NCBI GenBank assembly: GCA_003599275.1
Contig: QZJG01000051.1
Span: 1 to 64,000 of the forward strand
Direction of reading: 5' to 3'
Length of the DNA: 64,000 bases
Origin: Nitrospiraceae bacterium
Lineage (GTDB): Bacteria; Nitrospirota; Thermodesulfovibrionia; UBA6902
Shown one piece after another: positions 7,167 through 16,771 of this stretch. Every line of letters begins with the position of its first letter. Position 1 is the first letter of the stretch. Made by a program: the position numbers and the translations under genes. The notes under the pieces are model-generated. The model did not search any database and was not told where the DNA came from. It was given only the letters and a program-made list of their open reading frames with translations.

Positions 7167-9257
7167 ATGGAATTTAAAGACATCTGGGATATCCTTGTCA
7201 GAAGAAAATGGATAATCATCCAGGCTTTCATATTAGTACTTGCAACAACAGGTATAATTACTTATTTCCTGCCCCCGGTTTACGAAGCAAAATCTAAAGT
7301 TCTTGTAGAAAGCTCGGGAACTACGGCCACCATGCTTTCAAATCTCGGACTCCAGGACCTGTCTTCATTAATTGGAGAAAAGGGAGCAACAGACATCGGC
7401 ACGAAAATTACCCTTATAAAGGTAGATCCTGTCATTAACGAAGTGGCAAACCGCCTTCAGCTTCGTGATGAAAACGGCGATATTTATACTGCTTTAAGGT
7501 TGGAGACAGCCGGAGTGCTTTATAAATTTCTTCCACGTCCCTATGTTTATGTTATGGAAGACATAGGGAGCAGCTCCATGACGGTCCTCGCAGATTCTGC
7601 ATCGCTCGATGAGGCCATTCAGCTGGCGGACACAGTGGCTGAAATCTATGTTACGGAAACAAGGAAACAAAGACAGAGAGAGCTGATCGAAGCGGGTAAA
7701 TTTATTGAAGATCAGATCGCTAATGTTAAAAAAGACTATTTTGATGCCCTGAATAGAGTAAATGAATTTCAGTTGACGAATAATTCCCTGGATACGGAAA
7801 TAGAGATAAAAGTTGCCATTGAAAAGCTCGGCGAGCTTATGAAGCAGAAAGAAGACAATATTATCGACATAAGCGAGGCCGAGACCAAGCTGAGAATACT
7901 TAAGGATAAACTTGCAACTCAGGACGCTTCCAATATTTTCGCAGTAACAATTACGGAAAACGCACAGATCAGGGACCTGCTGAAGAGCTTATCCGACCTT
8001 CAGATTAAGCTTGCGGGTCTCCTTATTGAGAGAACCGCAGAACATCCCGAGATTGTCGCGGTCAGGAAACAGATTGAGGAAACCGATAAAATTATAAAAA
8101 GAGAATTGTCAATTTACAAGAATTTTTCTCCTGAAATGGTGTCCCTTGAACTTGAGCTGGAAGCGCTTAAGGCGCATTTGATCGGGGTCAACAGGAACAT
8201 AGAAAAATATACAAAGCTTGCTCAGACCCTCCCGGTCAAATCGTCTGAAATGTCCAAACTCAAGCTGGCGCTTACTGCAAGCCAGAATATGTACAGTTCT
8301 CTTTTAGATACCAGTTTCAAGATAGGTGTTGCCAAGGCAATGACTGTTTCCGACGTCAGGATTGTTCAATACGCAAATCGTCTGGATTCGCTGAAACCAA
8401 TAAGTCCCCAAAGGGTGCTCAACTTGATCGTAGGGGCATTTCTCGGGCTTATTTCCGGCATCGGACTGGCATTGTTCATTGACCATGTAGACACCACAAT
8501 AAAGACATCGGATGACCTCAAGCCTTTTGAAAAACTTTATTATCTGGGGTCAATCCCGTACATGAAAAAGGACAGCCTGATATTTAAGCTCGATTCAAAG
8601 CATCCATCCGTAGAGACGTTTCGCACCATACGTAATTCATTACAGTTTGCAACCCTGAAGCCGCAGATAGGACCAATCCTTGTGACAAGCTGTGAGCCGT
8701 CCGCCGGCAAATCAACCACCGTCACCGACCTGGCGATATCTTTCGCACAAACAGGCAACAAAGTCCTTGCAATCGATACGGACCTGAGAAATCCGTCCCT
8801 CCATAAATTTTTTAATGTCTCTAACCAGAAGGGACTTACCACACTCTTGAGCAACAAGGCAACTACAAATGAAGTCATTATCGATACGAATGTTGAGGGA
8901 GTCCGTCTTCTTCCATGCGGACCGGTACCGCCCGATCCGGGGCTCTTTATTGAGTCGGAGGGCCTGAAAAAATATTTAGAACAACTTCGCGGCAGCTTCG
9001 ATATTATCATACTGGATTCCCCTCCGCTGTTTATCGTTTCCGATGCAGTCATACTTTCCAAATTAGTGGAGGCCACTATCCTGGTCCTTGAAAGCGGGAG
9101 AACGGACAGCAAAGCAGTTTCTGAAGCCCAGGACCTTTTTGAAAAGGCGGAGGTCAAGAAACCCGGAGCAATCATCAATAAAGTCAAAAAGAAATACGGT
9201 AAATATTATTATTCAAGCTATTACAAAAACTATTACGGCAGCAAGGGGAGCAAATGA
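7167..9257 (+). CDS. Wzc-type polysaccharide co-polymerase and tyrosine autokinase
   Basis: This 696-residue protein fuses a Wzz chain-length-determinant domain to a bacterial tyrosine kinase and controls polymer length and export at the inner membrane. A first helix lies near residues 16-34. A long periplasmic coiled-coil region (about 160-390) precedes a second helix (about 417-436). The cytosolic kinase has Walker A (EPSAGKSTT, about 509-517), Walker A' (VLAIDTDLRNP, about 532-542) and Walker B (IIILDSPPL, about 613-621). The last 23 residues hold eight tyrosines, the usual autophosphorylation cluster. Its phosphatase gene overlaps its stop codon. The matching outer-membrane exporter lies at 39783-40562. 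Confidence 0.95.
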   Translation: MEFKDIWDILVRRKWIIIQAFILVLATTGIITYFLPPVYEAKSKVLVESSGTTATMLSNLGLQDLSSLIGEKGATDIGTKITLIKVDPVINEVANRLQLRDENGDIYTALRLETAGVLYKFLPRPYVYVMEDIGSSSMTVLADSASLDEAIQLADTVAEIYVTETRKQRQRELIEAGKFIEDQIANVKKDYFDALNRVNEFQLTNNSLDTEIEIKVAIEKLGELMKQKEDNIIDISEAETKLRILKDKLATQDASNIFAVTITENAQIRDLLKSLSDLQIKLAGLLIERTAEHPEIVAVRKQIEETDKIIKRELSIYKNFSPEMVSLELELEALKAHLIGVNRNIEKYTKLAQTLPVKSSEMSKLKLALTASQNMYSSLLDTSFKIGVAKAMTVSDVRIVQYANRLDSLKPISPQRVLNLIVGAFLGLISGIGLALFIDHVDTTIKTSDDLKPFEKLYYLGSIPYMKKDSLIFKLDSKHPSVETFRTIRNSLQFATLKPQIGPILVTSCEPSAGKSTTVTDLAISFAQTGNKVLAIDTDLRNPSLHKFFNVSNQKGLTTLLSNKATTNEVIIDTNVEGVRLLPCGPVPPDPGLFIESEGLKKYLEQLRGSFDIIILDSPPLFIVSDAVILSKLVEATILVLESGRTDSKAVSEAQDLFEKAEVKKPGAIINKVKKKYGKYYYSSYYKNYYGSKGSK

Positions 9258-9997
9258 CCGATATCCATACACATATACTCCCCGGGGTTGATGACGGAGC
9301 AGAAGACATTAAGGAATCTTTACAGCTTTTAAGGCATGCCGAAGAAGAAGGTATCCGCAGGGTAGTAACTACACCCCATGTTTACAATATTTCGGATATG
9401 ATGCAGAGAGAAAAAATTGAAAATGCATTTAACCAGCTTAAGGAAGCGGCATTAATGGAGAATATCCGTATTACCTTAATATGGGGCGCTGAGTTAATGA
9501 TAGATTACAGGATCATCAGTGAAATAGAGATGCTTCATTATTACACTATCAACAGGGAGGGAAGGTTTGTGCTTCTTGAACTGCCGATGCACGAGATCCC
9601 GCCATACACACAATCAGTGATTTATGAATTAATGCTGGAGGGGGTAACGCCTATTATTGCGCATCCCGAAAGAAATGCCTCTATTATAATGAATCATGAA
9701 AAGCTTGAGGAACTCCTTTTGAAGGGCGCAATGGCACAACTTAATGCAGGGAGTCTTTTAGGGGAATACGGGAACAAGGTGCGGAAGACATCGGAGCTTC
9801 TTTTAAAAAAGGGGTATATTTCATTTATTGGAAGTGACGTTCATTCGTATAGTAAAAACAGGGGGCCGATGTTGAATGCCGCAGACATCATGAGCAAATT
9901 TATTTCTGATGATGAAATTGAAAAGATTTTTCACTCCAATACCGACCGGATGGTTGAAAGTAAACATATTTTAAATAGAAGCTCTGCAGTTAATTGA
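9254..9997 (+). CDS. PHP-family protein-tyrosine phosphatase, CpsB/YwqE type
   Basis: This is the metal-dependent phosphatase (247 residues) that dephosphorylates the tyrosine tail of the preceding kinase. PHP motifs are clear: DIHTHILPGVDDG at the N terminus (H5, H7), TTPHVYN, the Glu of WGAELM, IAHPERN and GSDVHS. The start ATG lies inside the end of the kinase gene (4-base ATGA overlap) after GGGGAG, so the two are translationally coupled. Cycling between kinase and phosphatase is needed for polymerisation in characterised systems. Confidence 0.95.
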   Translation: MTDIHTHILPGVDDGAEDIKESLQLLRHAEEEGIRRVVTTPHVYNISDMMQREKIENAFNQLKEAALMENIRITLIWGAELMIDYRIISEIEMLHYYTINREGRFVLLELPMHEIPPYTQSVIYELMLEGVTPIIAHPERNASIIMNHEKLEELLLKGAMAQLNAGSLLGEYGNKVRKTSELLLKKGYISFIGSDVHSYSKNRGPMLNAADIMSKFISDDEIEKIFHSNTDRMVESKHILNRSSAVN

Positions 9998-10016
9998 CAC
10001 GGGAGAGTAAAAAGAT

Positions 10017-10619
10017 ATGACCAGAATCGGGAAAAATGCATTGTGCACTCTAATAATATCTGCTTCTCTGTTTTTCATGTCCGGCTGCAGTGACAATAAT
10101 GTAAAACATACAATTGAAATGCTGAAGCAAAATCAAAACGAAGCAGTCAGGATAGACCTCATTCGCAGGATTTCTCTTGAGGCAAAAGATGGAATGCTCG
10201 AGAAATTGTTCCCCTTTTTATCCGACAGGGAAGAAATGGGGGCCACTGCAGATACACTTTTGGGATTTCTTGAAACAGGCTCGCTTGAAGTAAAAAAAGA
10301 AACTATAATCGCCGTCGGGGACCTTCAGGACAAGCGGGCCACAAAAAGCTTGATAAAGGTGATTGAGTCAGACGATAATGAGCTCAGAAAATTTGCAATA
10401 GAAGCGCTGGGAAAGATACGTGATAAAGAGGCTGTTCCGTTTCTGCTTTCATATCTGAATACTGAGGGTGATATCGGTTACGTGATCATTTGGGCGCTGG
10501 GCAACATAGGTGATTCAAGAGCGGTACCGGCATTAACTGCTCTGTTGAATCATCATGACAGCTATGTAAGGTATAATGCCTTCAATGCCTTGAAAGATAT
10601 TAACAGGGGACCTTCATAA
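10017..10619 (+). CDS. HEAT-repeat lipoprotein
   Basis: This is a 200-residue lipoprotein. The signal peptide ends in the lipobox MSGC (Cys24). The rest consists of PBS-lyase/HEAT-like helical repeats, with units such as LQDKRATKSLIKVIES, IRDKEAVPFLLSYLN and IGDSRAVPALTALLN. These scaffolds bind proteins; none has a catalytic site. It lies 19 bases after the phosphatase gene and is one of three HEAT proteins in the polysaccharide locus. A role in organising the export machinery at a membrane is a guess. Confidence 0.8.
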   Translation: MTRIGKNALCTLIISASLFFMSGCSDNNVKHTIEMLKQNQNEAVRIDLIRRISLEAKDGMLEKLFPFLSDREEMGATADTLLGFLETGSLEVKKETIIAVGDLQDKRATKSLIKVIESDDNELRKFAIEALGKIRDKEAVPFLLSYLNTEGDIGYVIIWALGNIGDSRAVPALTALLNHHDSYVRYNAFNALKDINRGPS

Positions 10620-10710
10620 CAAGGCTTTATCGTTAATCGAAAGCAGGAATTCCCTGAATAACAAAGGGGACAAACAACAGAGGCTGTGAAGATGGCAGCA
10701 GGAGGCATTA

Positions 10711-11787
10711 ATAAGAATACTTTATCTTAATATATTAAATCCCACACATGGATCTACCTGCCGGGCAAGAAACCTTTCCAATCTCTTCTCCAAAGTTGCA
10801 TTTGTAATTTATATTGAAGCCTCTCATGTAAAATCTTTTTTTAAGGGGACTTCTTCCTTCAGGCTTATGGAGATATCGTTTGACTTTCTCCGGCGCTCCA
10901 TATCAACCGACTATGATGTCCTGTTCCTGCAGAAGACATGGATATTTACCTTTCCATGTGTGCTGGCTGCCAAAATCAGGGGTAAAAAAGTGGTGATGGA
11001 CATGGATGACCTGGATTCTTTTTGGCAGCATAACCGCATAAAAACGGTTCTGACCATGCTGGGAGAGAAGGTAATGCCGTATTTTGCCGACGCCCTTACT
11101 ACTCACAATAAATATTTAATGAGTTATTTGGAATCCCGCTTTAAAAGGCCGTTATTTCTGTTGCCCCAGGGCGTGGAAACAGGGCTGTTTGACCCCGCTC
11201 ATTTTAACAGGGAAGAAGAAAAGAAAAGGCTCGGACTGACGGACAAAACCGTCTTATGTTTTTTAGGCTCCTTTACAGTCGGCAGCGCAAGGGACCTTGA
11301 CGCTATCATAAAGGCCTTCTCTGAAGTTTCCCGTGAAATTGACGAGGCGGTCCTGATGATCATAGGCGGCGGCGGGCCTTTAGAGGAGGCTTATCTTAAA
11401 ATGATAGAGGACATGAACATAAAATCGAAAACTATTGTTACAGGACATATGGACCAGGAAAATATTCCCGGATATCTGAGTGCCTGCGATTACGGGCTTA
11501 TCTTTATGCGCAATGACCTGGCCAATCAAGTGAGAGTCTCCCTGAAATTAAGGGAATATCTTTCCATGGATTTGACGGTTATAGGACATGTAGTGGGTTC
11601 TTCAAAAGACGACTTGGGTAAACAGTGTTTCTTATGTGAAGAAAATGTAACAGATTTTGCCGAAACGATCAGGAAAGTGATAAAATACAAACTCAAACAT
11701 AATACAACCCATGAATTTGTCAATAATAAATATGACTGGAATTCATTTTTACCTCATGTAAAAAACTTTTTAAATACTATTCACTGA
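10711..11787 (+). CDS. GT4-like glycosyltransferase, apparently starting at ATA
   Basis: The conserved body (KKVVMDMDDLDSFW, FLGSFTVGSARDLDAIIKAF, YGLIFMRNDLANQ) belongs to GT-B glycosyltransferases. The first ATG is at 10867, but the frame stays open upstream, and its translation RILYLNILNPTHGSTCRARN looks like the first Rossmann strand of this fold. No ATG, GTG or TTG lies in that extension. A strong AGGAGG (10700-10705) is followed after 5 bases by ATA at 10711, giving 358 residues. Either ATA is used, or an ATG start has mutated (or been miscalled) and the gene is weakly expressed. The acceptor C-terminal GT-B domain is intact. Donor and acceptor are unknown. Confidence 0.75.
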   Translation: MRILYLNILNPTHGSTCRARNLSNLFSKVAFVIYIEASHVKSFFKGTSSFRLMEISFDFLRRSISTDYDVLFLQKTWIFTFPCVLAAKIRGKKVVMDMDDLDSFWQHNRIKTVLTMLGEKVMPYFADALTTHNKYLMSYLESRFKRPLFLLPQGVETGLFDPAHFNREEEKKRLGLTDKTVLCFLGSFTVGSARDLDAIIKAFSEVSREIDEAVLMIIGGGGPLEEAYLKMIEDMNIKSKTIVTGHMDQENIPGYLSACDYGLIFMRNDLANQVRVSLKLREYLSMDLTVIGHVVGSSKDDLGKQCFLCEENVTDFAETIRKVIKYKLKHNTTHEFVNNKYDWNSFLPHVKNFLNTIH

Positions 11788-11900
11788 ATTAAACCATAAA
11801 CGTGTTTTCTGTCCTGAAACATTCGCTGTTGCAGGTTATGAATATTTGGAAAAACAAATCATGTAATTCATGGTGTTCATCTTTATCCAATGGAGAATAA

Positions 11901-13361
11901 ATGAAAATTGCATTTGTGGACGGACCCTGGCCTGGTCATGGCCATCGTACCCAGCGGTGGCCCCATAAAAATCCGGGGGGGAATATTAATCCGCCTCCGC
12001 TGTTTCAGATGTATGCGGCATCGGTTGCAAGACAGAAAGGCGCGGAAGTCAGGCTTTGGGACTCCCCGGCACAGGGATACGGATATGAAACATTGATGGG
12101 CGAACTTACTGGGTTTGCGCCACAGATAGTAGTCCTCAATACCAGCACAACCAGTTTTGACCATGATCTGAAATGCATCCGTCTCATAAAAGACAAGTTG
12201 GACACGTTCCTGGTTGCAGTAGGACCTCACGTCACCGCGCTGTACAAATCCGTTATGGAAGACGTTCGTGAACTTGATGCAATAGCCCTGGGCGAATACG
12301 ATGAAACCATAGCTGATATTGCCGGGAACCTGTCCGATTTGACAGTGGTCCCCGGCATAGTTTTCCGTAAAGGCAAAGAGATACTCATTACAAAAGAACG
12401 TCCGCTTATTTCAGATCTCGACAGCCTGCCTTTCCCTGCGTGGGACCTGGTGGACATTAATCTTTACTGGGAATCCACTTTTCCAAAGAGCCGGAAACCC
12501 GTTGCTACACTTATGAGCAGCCGCGGCTGTGCTTTCCGCTGTTCTTATTGTCTATACCCCCAGGTCCTTTTCAGGCACAAGCTTCGTTACAGGAAAATAG
12601 AGCGGGTCATAGACGAGATCGACTGGCTTGGGAAAAATTCCGGGGCGCGTTTCTTTTATTTTGAAGATGACAACTTCACCGGTTCATGGAAGCGGGTGGA
12701 GTCTTTTTGCAATAAACTTCTCGAGCAAAAGAAATCCATACACTGGGCATGCCTGTCACGCATAGACGGGGTCACTGAAGAAAGACTGCGGCTGATGAAG
12801 AAGGCGGGATGCTTCCTTATTAAATATGGAATTGAATCAGGGGTGCAGGACACGCTCGATCATATTTCCAAAAAAACGAGTCTTGAGAAAATAGAATACG
12901 CCTTTAAACTAACAAATAAAGTCGGTATGATGACCCACGGGACCGTAATGATGGGCGCACCGAATGATACTATGGAGTCCATCAGACAGACGCGGAATTT
13001 TGTCCGCAGGATTTCACCTGATTCGGTGCAATTCAGCATATGCACGCCCCTGCCCGGCACAGAATTCTGGGACGAGTGCGTCAAGGAGGGCTGGCTCGAC
13101 TATTCGAAATGGGAGGATTTTGACGGTGTCTGCGGAGGGACCCTGAATTATCCTTCTTTAAGCAAAGAAAAGATCCATAAGGCAATAAAAGATTCATACC
13201 TCCATTATTATTCATCCGTTCCCCATATACGCCAGAGGCTCAGGAGGCTGATTTTCGGGCCGGAGCGTTTTTCCCAGTTTATACGAAATTTCTGGCTGTT
13301 GAGAAGGCTGTTTTCCGTTCTAAGGGAAAAAGCAGGCGAGAGATTTGCGAGGTCCAGATGA
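11901..13361 (+). CDS. B12-binding-domain radical SAM protein (first of two)
   Basis: This is a 486-residue enzyme of the cobalamin-binding radical SAM class (BchE/HpnP-like). Residues about 1-150 form the Rossmann-like B12 domain. The radical SAM core starts with SSRGCAFRCSYCLYP near residue 210, where CxxxCxxC binds the 4Fe-4S cluster; GSWKRVESF and KYGIESGVQD lie further on. The His of the DxHxxG B12 motif is not seen, as in many of this class. Family members methylate or rearrange unreactive carbons. In this locus it could modify a sugar or lipid precursor. It is preceded by GGAG and overlaps the next gene by 4 bases. A homologue lies at 34187-35662. Confidence 0.9.
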   Translation: MKIAFVDGPWPGHGHRTQRWPHKNPGGNINPPPLFQMYAASVARQKGAEVRLWDSPAQGYGYETLMGELTGFAPQIVVLNTSTTSFDHDLKCIRLIKDKLDTFLVAVGPHVTALYKSVMEDVRELDAIALGEYDETIADIAGNLSDLTVVPGIVFRKGKEILITKERPLISDLDSLPFPAWDLVDINLYWESTFPKSRKPVATLMSSRGCAFRCSYCLYPQVLFRHKLRYRKIERVIDEIDWLGKNSGARFFYFEDDNFTGSWKRVESFCNKLLEQKKSIHWACLSRIDGVTEERLRLMKKAGCFLIKYGIESGVQDTLDHISKKTSLEKIEYAFKLTNKVGMMTHGTVMMGAPNDTMESIRQTRNFVRRISPDSVQFSICTPLPGTEFWDECVKEGWLDYSKWEDFDGVCGGTLNYPSLSKEKIHKAIKDSYLHYYSSVPHIRQRLRRLIFGPERFSQFIRNFWLLRRLFSVLREKAGERFARSR

Positions 13362-15055
13362 GACAGGTTGTCGTACTGGGGCTGGATGCGGCAACACTGG
13401 AAATAATAAACCCACTGATGGAAGAAGGCCTGTTGCCTAATTTCCAATCTATCTGCCGGCGGGGAGTTCACGGCGCACTGAGATCGACACTTCATCCTTT
13501 AAGCCCGCCTGCATGGTCCTCTTTTATAACAGGCAAGAATCCCGGCAAACATGGAATCTATGATTTTGTGGTCCATAAACCCGGCTCTTATGAATTGCTG
13601 TACACAAACGGAGGCATGCGCAAAGGTAAATCTTTATGGCGGATATTGTCGGATGAGGGGAAAAAAGTCGCTGTAGTAAATGTACCGATGACGTATCCCC
13701 CGGAGAACGTTAACGGGGTCATGATTTCTGGTTTTGATTCCCCCGGAGTTGATTCCGACTTCATCCGTCCCGGCTCGGTATACAAGGAAATTACGAGAGA
13801 CCTCGGTACTTATCTCCTGAGAGATTATCCCCAGGGACATACACCGGCGAGTTTTATTGAACATATTGAAGAACTTTTCGAATTTCACAAAAAGCTGACT
13901 TTTTATATATTGGAAAATTATGAATGGGATTTTTTTATGATCGTATTCAGCGTCCTTGACATAGTCCAGCACGGTTACTGGCAATACATGGACCCGGCCT
14001 TTACAGGTATTTCCGCAGAAGACAGAAAAAAGTTCGGGAATGTCATCAGAGACTTTTATATAAAGACAGACGGACTGCTGGGAGATCTGCTCGAAAAGGT
14101 GAAAGACAAGAACCTGATCATTATGTCCGACCACGGCGCAGGGCCCTGTTACAAGGCCATTTTCATAAATAACTGGCTGAAGGACATCGGATTATTAGAA
14201 TACAAGAGAAGCAGTAGAGATGGTAATGTTTCGTCGGGAATTAAAGACATGGCATTTAATGTTCTTGCGCAAATCCATTACCAGATTAAAAACAGGGTCT
14301 CTCCCGAAGGACTGGAACGGCTGAAGAGGGCATTCCCCGGTCTGCGTCACAAGGTGAAATCAAGACTTGTTTTTGGTGAAATCGACTGGGACCGCACCAA
14401 AGTGTATTCCTTTGGAAGAGAAAGCACCAATCTTTTTATAAACATGAATGGAAAATTCCCAGGGGGAATTGTGATGCCCGGCAGAGAATACGACGAGCTG
14501 ATTTCTTTTTTAAAAGAAAAACTGATGGAGCTCAGGGACCCTGACAGCGGAGAGCCTGTTGTAGAAGGAATTTACAGAGGCAGTGAAATATACCACGGCG
14601 AGTCCATGGAGTCAGCTCCGGACCTTTTGATTACCTGGAGAAACAGCGAATATACATCCTGGCCGGGATACAACGACCGGAACAGAAAGATTTTTGAAAC
14701 CAGCCTTGACCACAGTGATTATTCGGACTGGTCCCAGTTGCAAAAAGGCGGCAACCACAGACCCTATGGCATAGTCTTCATGGACGGGGAAGGCATTAAG
14801 CGTAACGAGGTAATTAACAGCGCGAGGATCATCGATCTTGCCCCTACAATTTTATACTGGATGGGCTTGGCTATTCCTGACGATATGGATGGAAAGGTCT
14901 TGCTGGATGCCTTTGATGATGCTTATAAAGCAGGAAACTCCCCCCAAAAAAGCGCAACTGCCGGGCTCCAGCCTGCTGATTCTTCAGAAACGATATATTC
15001 TGAAGAAGAAAAAAAAGCTATTGAAGAAAGATTGAAGAGCCTCGGTTATGTCTGA
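13358..15055 (+). CDS. AP-superfamily phosphohydrolase/phosphomutase-like protein, copy 1
   Basis: This is a 565-residue, COG3379-like member of the alkaline phosphatase superfamily. The candidate active site is complete: Asp10 (GLDAAT), a Ser49 nucleophile in LSPPAW, the Asp201/His205 pair in DIVQHGYW, Asp258-His259 in MSDHGAGP, and a late His467 in NHRPYG. There is no signal peptide or membrane helix, so it should be cytosolic. The C terminus ends in LKSLGYV, a tail shared by all six copies. Relatives hydrolyse or transfer phosphate mono- and diesters; the substrate is unknown. It overlaps both neighbours, by 4 bases upstream and 8 bases downstream. Confidence 0.88.
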   Translation: MRQVVVLGLDAATLEIINPLMEEGLLPNFQSICRRGVHGALRSTLHPLSPPAWSSFITGKNPGKHGIYDFVVHKPGSYELLYTNGGMRKGKSLWRILSDEGKKVAVVNVPMTYPPENVNGVMISGFDSPGVDSDFIRPGSVYKEITRDLGTYLLRDYPQGHTPASFIEHIEELFEFHKKLTFYILENYEWDFFMIVFSVLDIVQHGYWQYMDPAFTGISAEDRKKFGNVIRDFYIKTDGLLGDLLEKVKDKNLIIMSDHGAGPCYKAIFINNWLKDIGLLEYKRSSRDGNVSSGIKDMAFNVLAQIHYQIKNRVSPEGLERLKRAFPGLRHKVKSRLVFGEIDWDRTKVYSFGRESTNLFINMNGKFPGGIVMPGREYDELISFLKEKLMELRDPDSGEPVVEGIYRGSEIYHGESMESAPDLLITWRNSEYTSWPGYNDRNRKIFETSLDHSDYSDWSQLQKGGNHRPYGIVFMDGEGIKRNEVINSARIIDLAPTILYWMGLAIPDDMDGKVLLDAFDDAYKAGNSPQKSATAGLQPADSSETIYSEEEKKAIEERLKSLGYV

Positions 15056-16748
15056 TAAACAAAAAGTTCTGGTTATAGGGATTGACGGCGCCACATTTGA
15101 CCTGATCGGCCCATGGATTAGAGAAGGTCATCTGCCGAACCTCGGCAGGATGATGAAAAAAGGGACGTCCGGCGAGCTTCAATCCACTCCTCTTTCCAAC
15201 AGCGCACAGGCTTGGTCCTCTTTTATTACGGGAAAGAACCCGGGCAAGCACGGGATATACGACTTTTATGAGCCACGCAGCGACAGTTACGGGGTTCGCT
15301 TTATAAATGCAAGTTACCGCAAGGGGAAAAGCCTGTGGAAGCTGTTAAGCGAAGCAGGCAGAAAAGCCGGTGTGATAAACGTCCCCATCACATATCCCCC
15401 GGAAACTGTCAACGGCTTCATTATACCGGGGCTTGACTCCCCCGGAATGGGTCCGGACTTCGTCTATCCGCCCGGGCTGATGGAAGAATTAACCGAGCAC
15501 GTGGGCCAATATATACTGGAGCCGGGAATATGGGGAAACATTCGCCAGGGCAAGCCCGACCTTGCCTTGCAAAATCTTTTAAAGATGGTGAAGGCAAGGA
15601 CCGCCGCTGCAACATATCTTATGACCCATAAAGAGTGGGACTTATTTATGGTCGTTTATACGGCCAGCGATAAAGTGCAGCACCATTTCTGGAAATACAT
15701 CGATCCTGATCGCCCTGAATCGAAAGTCAAGACTGCATATAGTGATGCCATATTTCAGGTCTATGTGGAGATAGACAGGGGGATCGGAGAGATGATTAAA
15801 CAGGCTGGAGATGCGTCTGTTATAGTCATGTCGGACCACGGAGCGGGTCCTTCGACCAGAAAGACCATGTATATAAACAGATGGCTTTCTGCTGAAGGAT
15901 TTCTTACCTTTAAAGACGTTCATAAATCCGCAGGCGGTTTCGGGCATTTCAAATATTTACTTGTGGACAGGACAAACAACTGGCTGAAGAAGATGCTTCC
16001 GAGGGGCGTAAAAGAAAGGCTGCTGCGTCTTTTTCCGAGGTTGCGCGACAGGGTGGAGTCCATGCTGTTTCTTCCCGGAATTGAGTGGAAAAAGACCGCC
16101 GCTTATTCCAGGGAAAATCACCCGGCAATTTATATCAACACCAATGGCAGAGAAATAGACGGCACTGTCAGTCCGGGGGAAGACTACAATAAAGTGCGAA
16201 ACAGGATTATTGAGAGGTTAAAGGCCCTCAGATGCCCTGATACCGGAGAACCGATAGCAGGCAGAATATACACCCGCGAGGAGCTTTTTAACGGCCCCGA
16301 TTCCATGAGGGCGCCTGACATAATATTCGAGTGGAATAAATATCAATATGTACACAGGCCGAGCGGAAGAGGGAACAATAAAGACTTTCTCGAAATATTG
16401 AAGGATGATGATCTGCTTAAATCGGAAAATTACAACAGGCCCAGCGGCATTCACAGAGATTACGGAATATTTGCAGGCTCGGGAAAAAATCTCGGCAAAA
16501 CAAGGACAGTCGAAAATATAAACATTTATGATATTGCCCCTACGATTTTATATCTGCTGGGGGTCCCGGTCCCGGAAGACATGGACGGCCGCATTATTGA
16601 AGATGCAATTGACGACGATTATTTAAAACAGAACTCTCTGGAAAAAATATCTTCTTCCGTATCGGATGGACAGTACCAGCATGTTTTTGATGCAGACGAG
16701 GCAAAGGTAATTGAGGACCGGCTGAAGGGGCTGGGTTATATCGATTAA
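15048..16748 (+). CDS. AP-superfamily phosphohydrolase-like protein, copy 2
   Basis: This 566-residue paralogue has the same layout. It has Asp13 (GIDGATF), nucleophile Ser52 (NSAQAW), Asp208 and His212 (DKVQHHFW), Asp263-His264 (MSDHGAGPS) and His469 (GIHRDYGIF). A block between the metal motifs, CPDTGEP-x-YTREELFNG, is shared by copies 1-5. It ends in LKGLGYID and is predicted cytosolic. Its start overlaps the end of copy 1 by 8 bases, and no distinct ribosome site is needed if coupled. The substrate is unknown; copies 1 and 2 sit between a radical SAM enzyme and the flippase. Confidence 0.88.
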   Translation: MSDKQKVLVIGIDGATFDLIGPWIREGHLPNLGRMMKKGTSGELQSTPLSNSAQAWSSFITGKNPGKHGIYDFYEPRSDSYGVRFINASYRKGKSLWKLLSEAGRKAGVINVPITYPPETVNGFIIPGLDSPGMGPDFVYPPGLMEELTEHVGQYILEPGIWGNIRQGKPDLALQNLLKMVKARTAAATYLMTHKEWDLFMVVYTASDKVQHHFWKYIDPDRPESKVKTAYSDAIFQVYVEIDRGIGEMIKQAGDASVIVMSDHGAGPSTRKTMYINRWLSAEGFLTFKDVHKSAGGFGHFKYLLVDRTNNWLKKMLPRGVKERLLRLFPRLRDRVESMLFLPGIEWKKTAAYSRENHPAIYINTNGREIDGTVSPGEDYNKVRNRIIERLKALRCPDTGEPIAGRIYTREELFNGPDSMRAPDIIFEWNKYQYVHRPSGRGNNKDFLEILKDDDLLKSENYNRPSGIHRDYGIFAGSGKNLGKTRTVENINIYDIAPTILYLLGVPVPEDMDGRIIEDAIDDDYLKQNSLEKISSSVSDGQYQHVFDADEAKVIEDRLKGLGYID

Positions 16749-16771
16749 TTCGCAGACAATATAAAAAACTT

